Positions 6,345 to 13,438 of a stretch of DNA of 29,350 nucleotides are shown here, one piece after another. The notes beneath the pieces were generated by a model that was not told the origin of the DNA, did no database searches, and saw only the letters and a program-made list of their open reading frames with translations. The position numbers were made by a program, and so were the translations under genes. This DNA comes from CAZDSS01 sp964508185 (lineage in GTDB: Bacteria; Pseudomonadota; Alphaproteobacteria; Sphingomonadales; Govanellaceae). The stretch covers positions 1-29,350 of the forward strand of contig CAZDSS010000025.1 of assembly GCA_964508185.1 (NCBI GenBank), in the 5' to 3' direction. Position 1 is the stretch's first letter. The number at the start of each line of letters is the position of its first letter.

Positions 6345-9242
6345 ATGGTTTACGGATTGGGCGGCAGCGCCGGCTTTCAGTTGCAGTCACTGGATGTGAC
6401 GCTGCTGAGCGGCTATTACGAAGCGCGCAACGCATTGCGCCTGAATATGGGCAGTGCGGCGGCCGCCCTGTTGTCCCCGAACGGCGCATCCTCCCGGCCC
6501 ACACCCTGGGACAAGCCCGAGGACGACCGGGCGCTCGAGCGCCAGATCAACGAGATCCGCAAGCTTCAAAGCTTCATCGATCCCAGGTCGGAGGACGTGA
6601 AGCTCGCGGGCGACGACAAGGACGTGAAGGCCCTTTTCACCCTCTATCAGGCGGTGGCGCGGCTCAAGGTGATCGCGGATTACGCGGCCCAGGCGAACGT
6701 CACGGATTCGAACCGCAAGAGCCTCGATCTCCTGCTGCAGAAGGGCCTCATGGAGATCCGCGACTTCGTGGCGACCGCCCAGCTCGACAAGCTGGACCTT
6801 CTCGCGGGCACCAAGAGCAACCGGGTCGAGACCCAGATCGCCCTCGGCCGCAACGCCACGAAATTCGTGGGCCAGACCGTCCAGCGCAACGGGCGGGACG
6901 AGCCCATTCCCGGGATCGTGGGCAACGAGGTCTTCCAGATCACCATCACCAAATCGGGCGTCACCGAGGAATTCGTCATCGATCTCTCCGAGATCGACGG
7001 GCCCATCACGCTGGATGCGCTCGCGAACCATGTGAACGCCAAGCTCGCGGCCATCCAGGCGGAGGATACCAACGGCGATCCCCTGTTCGACGGCGACGGC
7101 AAGCCGATCCCCCGCTACAGCACGCGGTTGAATGTGGAAGCGGTGGAGGGCGGCGGCTTCGCCCTCGCGCTGAGCGGCCTTACCGGCGAACAGGTGAGCC
7201 TCTCGGCCGTCGCGCCGCAGCCGAGCCTGTTCGTGGTGGGCACCGCCAAGGCTGCGGGCAACGGCCAGCAGGGAAGCGCCACGCTCCGCCGTCTCGACGG
7301 GGTGGACGGCACGGATCCGTCGACTGGCCTGCGCCAGACATATGCAGGGACCGGCGCCGGGCTCAAGGAAGTGCCGAAGGATGAGGACAAGACCGATCCC
7401 TTGAACGGCCGCACCAACGAGGTGGTCGAGAAGATCCGTCAGGACGTGTCCAAGCTCTTCAAGGAGCTGGAGCTGGACGGCGAGAAGGGCGACGGCCTCA
7501 ACCGCACGCCGGTGGAAACCACCGCTTCCAGGGTCGCGGTGGACAGCGAGGGGCATGTCTTCGTCATCGGCACCACGGCCGGCGACCTCGGGCGCGAGCT
7601 CAACCGGTCCGAAGGCGGCGACGTCTATCTCACCAAATATGACGCCGCGGGCAATATCCTGTGGCAGCGCCTGCTGGGCGCGTCGGGCTCCGCCGAAGGC
7701 TTCAGCCTCGCGATCGATTCACAGGACAACGTGATCGTCGCAGGCGCGGTGGACGGAACGCTCACCGGCAAGGAGCTGTTCGACGGCAAGGACAGCTTCG
7801 CCGCCAAGTTCAGCAATGACGGCGTGGAGCTGTGGAAGCGGCAGATCGACACCATCGCGGACGATGCGGCCTTCGCCGTCACGGTGGATGCGGATGACAA
7901 TATCTGGCTCGCGGGCTCGGTGAACGGCCGTCTTGCAGCAGGGGCGACCGCGGGCGGCGGCGCGGACGCCTATGTGGCGAAGCTCGACGGGGCGAGCGGC
8001 AGCCTTGCCGGCGTCACCCAGTTCGGCGGCGCGGGGTCCGAGACGGCGAAGGCCATAGCCATGGCCTCCGACGGCAATCTTCTGGTCGCGAGCGAGGAAG
8101 ACGGCCGCGCGATCCTGCGCAAGCTCGACCGCGATGATCCCTCGAACGTCCTCTGGTCCATGGATCTCGGCGAACTCGGGGCCGGGGCCATCACCGGCAT
8201 CGCCGTCGAGGGCGGCAATGTCTATCTCGCAGGCTACAGCGACAATGCGGCCTTCGGGCAGGGGGTGCGCAACGCCCATTCCGGCGCCCAGGACGGGTTC
8301 GTGCTGCGGGTGGACGATCTGGGTTCCAGCGCCGATGCGGTCTGGACGAGCTTCATCGGCGGGGAGTCGGGCGACTTCATCCAGGACATCACGGCAAGCG
8401 GCGGCGCGGTCTATGTGGCGGGCCGCACGTCGGGCAGCCTCGGCGACCAGGAACGGCTCGGCATCACGGAAGGATTCGCGGCGAAGATCGACGGCGCCGA
8501 CGGCAGCCAGGACTGGATCCGGCAGTTCGCCGCAGCCGGTCACAACGGCGCGACCGGGATCGCCTTCACCAGCAACGGCCAGTCGGTGCTGACCAGGCTC
8601 GGCCTCGGCCCCGGCACCATCCATGTGAACGAGCCGCGGGACGTCATCAGCCAGACCACGGCGCGCGCCGGCGACCATTTCTACATTTCCATCAACGGCC
8701 GCACCAAGCAGAAGATCACGATCGAGGAAGGCGACACCTTCGAGAAGATCGCCGCCCGGATCAATCGCCTGTCCCTGAGCTACATCAAGGCCGAGGTGAC
8801 CTTCACCGGCGACGGGCGCAAGCTCAAGATCACCACCAAAAACGGCGGCGAGATCCAGATCTTCGCCGGAGACGGCGATCGCGACGCCCTGAGGAGCCTC
8901 GGGCTCGAGCCCACCAAGATCCTGCCCAACGAGCGGCTCTTCGTCCTCAACGAGGACAAGGTGGAAGGCCAGCTCGGCGGCGTCTTCGCCCTCGGCCTCG
9001 AGAAGGGCCTGAGCGTCGCGACCGAGCGGGCGGCGAAATATCTGCAAGGAACGCTGGGCGACGCCCTCGCCAACATCCAGCGCGCCTACCGCTCCCTGTT
9101 CCCCGATCCGCTGGCGGAAATGCTGAAGCAGCAGGCGAAGATTTCGCAGGGGACGGTGCCCGCGGCCTTGCAGAAGCAGCTGGCGAACTATGAAGCGGGG
9201 TTGAACCGCTTGCTCGCGGGCAGCGGGGGCTTTTCGGTCTGA
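6345..9242 (+). CDS. FlaEY-like protein: beta-propeller (SBBP-type) repeats within flagellin/hook-like modules
   Basis: A 965-aa protein with no recognisable enzyme motif. An N-terminal helical region (1-170) leads to a module at about 175-305 with EVFQITITKSGVTEEFVIDL and LDALANHVNAKLAAI, resembling insert domains of flagellin and hook-associated proteins. About 388-745 holds six full and one partial repeat of the pattern D-x-GNIxVAGxxxG...D-x-FxxKxDxxG-x2-W, as in SBBP beta-propellers. A second flagellin-like module follows at about 755-865 (FYISINGRTKQKITI, FEKIAARINRLS), and the C-terminus is helical. No classical signal peptide is visible. This layout recalls the Caulobacter regulatory protein FlaEY, from memory, so no symbol is given. 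ATG 6345 directly follows an in-frame TGA, so the start cannot lie further upstream. No good ribosome site is seen. An exported FliL-like protein is encoded 4 nt downstream. Confidence 0.72.
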   Translation: MVYGLGGSAGFQLQSLDVTLLSGYYEARNALRLNMGSAAAALLSPNGASSRPTPWDKPEDDRALERQINEIRKLQSFIDPRSEDVKLAGDDKDVKALFTLYQAVARLKVIADYAAQANVTDSNRKSLDLLLQKGLMEIRDFVATAQLDKLDLLAGTKSNRVETQIALGRNATKFVGQTVQRNGRDEPIPGIVGNEVFQITITKSGVTEEFVIDLSEIDGPITLDALANHVNAKLAAIQAEDTNGDPLFDGDGKPIPRYSTRLNVEAVEGGGFALALSGLTGEQVSLSAVAPQPSLFVVGTAKAAGNGQQGSATLRRLDGVDGTDPSTGLRQTYAGTGAGLKEVPKDEDKTDPLNGRTNEVVEKIRQDVSKLFKELELDGEKGDGLNRTPVETTASRVAVDSEGHVFVIGTTAGDLGRELNRSEGGDVYLTKYDAAGNILWQRLLGASGSAEGFSLAIDSQDNVIVAGAVDGTLTGKELFDGKDSFAAKFSNDGVELWKRQIDTIADDAAFAVTVDADDNIWLAGSVNGRLAAGATAGGGADAYVAKLDGASGSLAGVTQFGGAGSETAKAIAMASDGNLLVASEEDGRAILRKLDRDDPSNVLWSMDLGELGAGAITGIAVEGGNVYLAGYSDNAAFGQGVRNAHSGAQDGFVLRVDDLGSSADAVWTSFIGGESGDFIQDITASGGAVYVAGRTSGSLGDQERLGITEGFAAKIDGADGSQDWIRQFAAAGHNGATGIAFTSNGQSVLTRLGLGPGTIHVNEPRDVISQTTARAGDHFYISINGRTKQKITIEEGDTFEKIAARINRLSLSYIKAEVTFTGDGRKLKITTKNGGEIQIFAGDGDRDALRSLGLEPTKILPNERLFVLNEDKVEGQLGGVFALGLEKGLSVATERAAKYLQGTLGDALANIQRAYRSLFPDPLAEMLKQQAKISQGTVPAALQKQLANYEAGLNRLLAGSGGFSV

Positions 9243-9246
9243 TCCC

Positions 9247-9645
9247 ATGCGCCGCCTGTTCCTCGCCCTCGCCGTAATTTTCGGGAGCATCGCATCGCCC
9301 GCCATGGCGGCGGACGCGCCCAGGCTCGGCGAGCCGCGCTACCTCACGCTGGAGCCCGTGACGGTCAGCGTCCTCCGCGATTCCCGGGTGCGGGGGCTCC
9401 TCTCCCTCGATCTCACCCTTGAACTCGCGCGGCTCGACGACCGCGCCCAAATCGAGCGCATCATGCCGCGCCTTCGCGACCAGTTCGTCTTCACCCTGAC
9501 GCGCCTTGCGGCGAGCCGCCTCGACGTGGATCAGCCGCTGGATCTGCCCGTGATTACCGCCGCGCTTCAGGAGGTGACCGACCGCGTCCTCGGCGAATCC
9601 AGGGCGCGGCTCCTCATCGGCGGCGCGACCCTGCGCCGCCTCTGA
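9247..9645 (+). CDS. Exported FliL-like small protein
   Basis: A 132-aa protein with a signal peptide (MRRLFLALAVIFGSIASPAMA, cut before ADAPRLG), so probably periplasmic. The mature part has a FliL-like pattern: YLTLEPVTVSVLRDSRVRGLLSLDLTLEL, then a helix with ERIMPRLRDQFVFTLTRLA, and a C-terminal LQEVTDRVLGESRARLLIGG segment. FliL proteins sit around the flagellar stator and normally keep a membrane anchor. This one has a cleavable-looking leader instead. It begins 4 nt after the FlaEY-like stop and is almost certainly in the same transcript. FliL kinship is my reading of the pattern; a distinct periplasmic family is the main alternative. Confidence 0.65.
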   Translation: MRRLFLALAVIFGSIASPAMAADAPRLGEPRYLTLEPVTVSVLRDSRVRGLLSLDLTLELARLDDRAQIERIMPRLRDQFVFTLTRLAASRLDVDQPLDLPVITAALQEVTDRVLGESRARLLIGGATLRRL

Positions 9646-9654
9646 TCCTCCGCC

Positions 9655-10446
9655 TTACATGGCGCTGATGCCGCCGTCGAGCACCAGCTCAGACCCGGTC
9701 ATGAAGGCCGATTCGTCGGACGCGAGATAGATCACCGCATAGCCCACGTCCTCCGGCTTGCCGATGCGCTTCAGGGGGATCTGCTTCGCAAGCTTGCCGC
9801 GGATCTCGTCGATGGGCTTGCCGGGGGCGAGATCGCCCAGAAGCGGCGTGTCGATGAAGGTGGGATGCACGGAATTGCAGCGGATGTTGTAGTCCTGCCG
9901 CGCGCAATGGAGCGCCACCGACTTGGTGAGATGCCGCACCGCCGCCTTGGCCGAATTGTAGGCGGCGAGATTGTGGCCCGCGATGATCCCCGAGATCGAC
10001 GAGATATTGATGATGGAGCCGCCGCCTGACGCCGCGATGCGCGGGATCGCGTATTTGCAGCCGAGGAACACGCCGTCGAGATCGATGGCGTGCAGCCGCC
10101 GCCAGTCGGCGAGGGACGTCTCCTCCACCGTGCCCTGAAGGGCGATCCCGGCATTGTTGACGAGCACTTGCAAGCCGCCGAAGGTCTTGACGCAGGCATC
10201 GAGCGCCGTGATCCACTGGTCCTCGCTGGTGACGTCGAGAGGAAGCGCGATGGCGTCCCGCCCGATCCGCTCCGCCGCGCGCCGCGCCCCTTCGGGATTG
10301 ACGTCGGTCACCGCCACCCGCGCCCCTTCGCGGGCCAGCATTTCCGCCGCCGCGAAGCCGAGGCCGGATGCCGCCCCCGTCACCAGGGCCGCCTTGCCCG
10401 CAACCCGGCCGCGTCCATCACCGAGATCGGATCGAGATTCACTCAC
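9655..10446 (-). CDS. Short-chain dehydrogenase/reductase (classical SDR, NAD-type)
   Basis: A 263-aa classical SDR oxidoreductase. The Rossmann TGAASGLG (23-30) is followed by an acidic residue after strand two (VTDVN), favouring NAD(H). NNAG lies at 97-100, and the catalytic residues are Ser150, Tyr163 and Lys167 (AAYNSAK). The tetrad Asn, usually in the xNLxGVF motif, appears as Asp (IDLDGVF, near 122). The C-terminus SELVLDGGISAM is typical. Local wording (YNIRCNSVHPTFIDTPLL) resembles 3-beta/17-beta-hydroxysteroid and cyclopentanol dehydrogenases, but the substrate cannot be called. The start is GTG at 10446, with GGAGG 8 nt upstream. It is divergent from the TonB-dependent receptor across a 261-nt region with two inverted repeats. 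It converges on the FliL-like gene with a 9-nt gap. Confidence 0.93.
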   Translation of the reverse strand: MSESRSDLGDGRGRVAGKAALVTGAASGLGFAAAEMLAREGARVAVTDVNPEGARRAAERIGRDAIALPLDVTSEDQWITALDACVKTFGGLQVLVNNAGIALQGTVEETSLADWRRLHAIDLDGVFLGCKYAIPRIAASGGGSIINISSISGIIAGHNLAAYNSAKAAVRHLTKSVALHCARQDYNIRCNSVHPTFIDTPLLGDLAPGKPIDEIRGKLAKQIPLKRIGKPEDVGYAVIYLASDESAFMTGSELVLDGGISAM

Positions 10447-10524
10447 GTCGCTGTCCTCCCTGAAAATTCAAACACCCGTTTTAATTCCTTCCCCGCTGGA
10501 CGTCAAACGCCGCGAGGCCGGACT

Positions 10525-10584
10525 GTTGCCGGAATGCGACATTATCCTGAATTATTTACATAAAAATTTCGCATTTCCGGCAAC
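10525..10584. repeat. Inverted repeat 1 in the SDR/TonB-receptor intergenic region
   Basis: The left arm GTTGCCGGAATGCG (10525-10538) is the reverse complement of the right arm CGCATTTCCGGCAAC (10570-10584), except for one extra base in the right arm. The 31-nt spacer is strongly AT-rich in a GC-rich genome (ACATTATCCTGAATTATTTA then CATAAAAATTT). It could be a paired operator around a promoter or a hairpin in a leader RNA. Confidence 0.75.
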
Positions 10585-10599
10585 GGCTTGACTGGGGTG

Positions 10600-10695
10600 T
10601 GATGTTCGTGAAACGATTTTGAATAACGATTTAATTCTAATCCGCGCCGCACAAGAGCCGGAAAACGAGAAGAATTGGGGGTTTCACGAACATCA
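10600..10695. repeat. Inverted repeat 2, ending at the ribosome site of the TonB receptor
   Basis: TGATGTTCGTGAAAC (10600-10614) and GTTTCACGAACATCA (10681-10695) are perfect 15-bp reverse complements separated by 66 nt. Each arm carries a small dyad core of the form TTC-GT/AC-GAA, so the arms may be two copies of one operator. Alternatively they pair in the mRNA. The right arm ends two bases before the GGAG ribosome site of the receptor gene. Confidence 0.8.
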
Positions 10696-10707
10696 TGGGA
10701 GAGGTTC

Positions 10708-13365
10708 ATGTCCGCATTGCACCATCTCAAGAGAACGACCTGTCTGGTTGCGGTGGGGTCCCTGGCCGCCGGACTGTGCAGCTTCCCGGTCTTCGCCCAG
10801 CAGTCCCAGCGATATATTGAGGAAGTCGTAGTCACCGGCACCTACATCCAGCGCAGTTCCCAGTTCGATTCGCCGTCGCCCCTCGTCGTCCTCGGCGGCG
10901 ACGAGCTCGCGGCCCAGGGCTATACCTCGGTCAGCGAGCTGGCCCGCTATCTCACCATCAACAACGGGTCCGAACTCTATTCCGACGCCTTCACCCAGAA
11001 CTTCTCCACCGGCACCGGCAACATCAACCTGCGCGGCCTCGGTCTCAGCTCCACGCTGGTGCTCGTCAACGGCCGGCGCCAGACCCTGTCCGGCGCCTAT
11101 TCGGACGACGGCGACACCTTCGTCGACACCAATGCGCTCATGCCCCTCATCATGGTGGAGCGGGTCGAGGTGCTGAAGGACGGCGCCGCGGCGCTCTACG
11201 GCACGGACGCGGTGGCCGGGGTGGTCAATTTCATCACCCGGTCGGATTTCCGCGGGTTCGAGGTGGAGGGCCGCTTCCAGACCACGACGGAAGACGCCCA
11301 GGAAGACATCGATTTCGGCGCCATCGCCGGCTTCGGCAACGAGAAGGCGGGGCTTGTCGCCTCCATCAGCTATCTCCACCGTTCGGAGCTCACGGCCGGG
11401 CAGCGGGAATTCACGCGCGGCTCGGGCATTTCGGCCTCGGGCCAGCCGGGCTCCTTCTTCGGGCTCGTCCCCGGCAATCCCACCGCGCCGGTGATCGACC
11501 CCATGTGCGCGGAGGGGATCAACAGCTTCCCCAACGTGATCGTCCCGGCGTCGCCCCTCTTCCCCTTCGATATCGGCACCTGCAATTTCGACTTCAGCGA
11601 ATATTACAGCCTGGTGCCCAAGGAGGAGCGCTGGCAGGGCTACGCCACCGGCAACATCCATTTCACCGACAGCCTCGAGCTTTTCCTTGAGGGCGGCTTC
11701 GCGCGGAACCGCGCCGAAAGGTCCAACACCTCGTCCTTCCCCATCGCCGTGACGGTGCCCGTGCCGGGCAACCATCCGGGCAATCCCTTCCCGGACATCC
11801 TGTGGCCTGACAACGAGGTCAAGGGCTTCCTCGGCCGCGTCCTCGGCGGCAACGCGCCGGCGGCGAAGACCAGCCACGATTCCGACACCTATCGCGTGGT
11901 CGGCGGGCTGCGCGGCGAGATCGCCCCGGGCTGGAACTGGGAGGCGGCCGCGACCTACAGCCGCAACGAGTTCTATCTCGATGTGGAGGACGTGGTCACC
12001 AACCGCTATCTCGCCGCCCTCATGGGCCAGGGCGGGCCGACGGGGGACATGTGGTTCAATCCCTTCGGCACCTCGTTGAACGCAACGCCCGACCAGACGG
12101 GCGTCTACAACGATCCGGCCGTGCTCGACCACATCATCCAGCGGGCGTCGGCGGACGCCACCACCAGCCTCTGGACGGCGGAAGGGCATGTCTCGGGCAT
12201 TCTCGCCGACCTTCCGGGCGGGGAACTGGGGATCGCCGTCGGCGGCCAGTACCGCAAGGAGAAGATGAGCTACGACTGGAGCGACCTCTACAACCAGGAG
12301 GCCTTCCTGTTCCTCCGCGGCGGGCCCGACTTCGGCGGCAGCCGAGACGTCTATGCGGGCTTCGTGGAGCTGGCGATCCCGATCATCAAGAATCTCGAAA
12401 TCCAGGCCGCCGTCCGCTACGAGGATTACGGCGGCGGCGTCGATACCTGGGATCCCAAGATCGCGGCCCTGTTCCGGCCCATCCCCACGGTGACGCTCCG
12501 CGGCTCCTTCGGCACGTCCTTCCGCGCACCGTCACTGTTCCAGACCCTGGGCTCGCAGACGAGCCTCGTGAACATCAATGTGGGCGCCAACAGCATCTTC
12601 CGCGCGGCGCGCACCACGGGGAACCCGGACCTCGTGCCGCAGGAGGCGGATGTGTGGAACGCGGGCCTCACCTGGCAGCCGAGCAACCGCTTCAACGCCA
12701 GCATCGATTACTGGCGGTTCGAATACACGAACCTCATCACCCGCGAGAATCCGCAAGGGGTGGTGGATGCGGCGCTTGGCGGCGATCCCGCGGCGCTCGC
12801 CAAGATCGAATTCACGGGAACGGGGGACATCGCCCTCATCAATGTGGATTTCATCAACGCGCCGGAAGTGAAGACCGACGGCATCGACCTGTCGGCGACC
12901 TATACCTGGCCGCTCGCCGCCGGCAACACCCTGAGCCTCAGCGGCACCGCGACCTACGTGATGAACTATGACGCCATCGACCAGAACGGCAACAGGTTCG
13001 ATGGCGCGGGCAGCCGCAACTTCGGCACCTTCGCGCGCTCGATCCCCGAATGGCGGGCCAACGTCTTCCTCACCTGGGCGAGCGAGAACAGCGCGCTCAC
13101 CGCGATCGTCCGCTACATCGATTCCTACCACGACAACGAGAACGACGTGCGGGTCGATGATCACATGACGCTGGATCTCCAGTACAGCTATTCGTTCCGC
13201 AATCTCTTGGGCAACAGCGGGGATTCGGCGACGACGCTCACCGTCGGCGTCATCAACGCCTTCGACAACGACATCCCGCGCATCAACACCTTCGGCGGCT
13301 ACGATTCCAAGGTTCACGACCCGCGCGGGCGGCTCGTCTATATCGGGCTCAAGCAGGGATTCTGA
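10708..13365 (+). CDS. TonB-dependent outer-membrane receptor
   Basis: An 885-aa ligand-gated outer-membrane transporter energised by TonB/ExbBD. A signal peptide (ending PVFA before QQSQ) precedes a TonB-box-like EEVVVTGTYIQR. The plug domain carries NINLRGLG, TLVLVNGRR, VERVEVLKDGAAALYGTDAVAGVVNFIT, and a beta-barrel fills the rest, ending RLVYIGLKQGF with the terminal Phe of barrel proteins. A barrel segment with the motif FGTSFRAPSLFQT is typical of the family. Two Cys in an extracellular loop (PMCAEG and DIGTCNF) may form a disulfide. The substrate cannot be read from the sequence. The frame is open to a TTG at 10675, but ATG 10708 has GGGAGAGG just upstream and gives a proper signal peptide. 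A strong terminator follows at 13384-13414. The divergent SDR gene may act on the imported compound. Confidence 0.95.
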   Translation: MSALHHLKRTTCLVAVGSLAAGLCSFPVFAQQSQRYIEEVVVTGTYIQRSSQFDSPSPLVVLGGDELAAQGYTSVSELARYLTINNGSELYSDAFTQNFSTGTGNINLRGLGLSSTLVLVNGRRQTLSGAYSDDGDTFVDTNALMPLIMVERVEVLKDGAAALYGTDAVAGVVNFITRSDFRGFEVEGRFQTTTEDAQEDIDFGAIAGFGNEKAGLVASISYLHRSELTAGQREFTRGSGISASGQPGSFFGLVPGNPTAPVIDPMCAEGINSFPNVIVPASPLFPFDIGTCNFDFSEYYSLVPKEERWQGYATGNIHFTDSLELFLEGGFARNRAERSNTSSFPIAVTVPVPGNHPGNPFPDILWPDNEVKGFLGRVLGGNAPAAKTSHDSDTYRVVGGLRGEIAPGWNWEAAATYSRNEFYLDVEDVVTNRYLAALMGQGGPTGDMWFNPFGTSLNATPDQTGVYNDPAVLDHIIQRASADATTSLWTAEGHVSGILADLPGGELGIAVGGQYRKEKMSYDWSDLYNQEAFLFLRGGPDFGGSRDVYAGFVELAIPIIKNLEIQAAVRYEDYGGGVDTWDPKIAALFRPIPTVTLRGSFGTSFRAPSLFQTLGSQTSLVNINVGANSIFRAARTTGNPDLVPQEADVWNAGLTWQPSNRFNASIDYWRFEYTNLITRENPQGVVDAALGGDPAALAKIEFTGTGDIALINVDFINAPEVKTDGIDLSATYTWPLAAGNTLSLSGTATYVMNYDAIDQNGNRFDGAGSRNFGTFARSIPEWRANVFLTWASENSALTAIVRYIDSYHDNENDVRVDDHMTLDLQYSYSFRNLLGNSGDSATTLTVGVINAFDNDIPRINTFGGYDSKVHDPRGRLVYIGLKQGF

Positions 13366-13383
13366 GCTTACTCCCACCTGATG

Positions 13384-13414
13384 GGGCGGCGTCTTCGGAT
13401 GCCGCCCGTTTTTT
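13384..13414 (+). terminator. Rho-independent terminator of the TonB-receptor gene
   Basis: A 10-bp stem, GGGCGGCGTC / GATGCCGCCC (one G-U pair), is closed by a TTCG tetraloop in the very stable C(UUCG)G form. GTTTTTT follows (T-run 13409-13414). It lies 19 nt after the receptor stop and before the convergent polA stop. The minus strand lacks a T-run, so it acts in the plus direction only. Confidence 0.93.
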
Positions 13415-13438
13415 CATGCGGGTGGGGGAGGGACGCGC

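Noticed and set aside
10588..10624. TTGACT at 10588-10593 as the -35 of a receptor promoter with TTGAAT (10619-10624) as -10.
   Set aside because: The spacing is 25 nt, far from 17, and no suitable -10 lies at the right distance.
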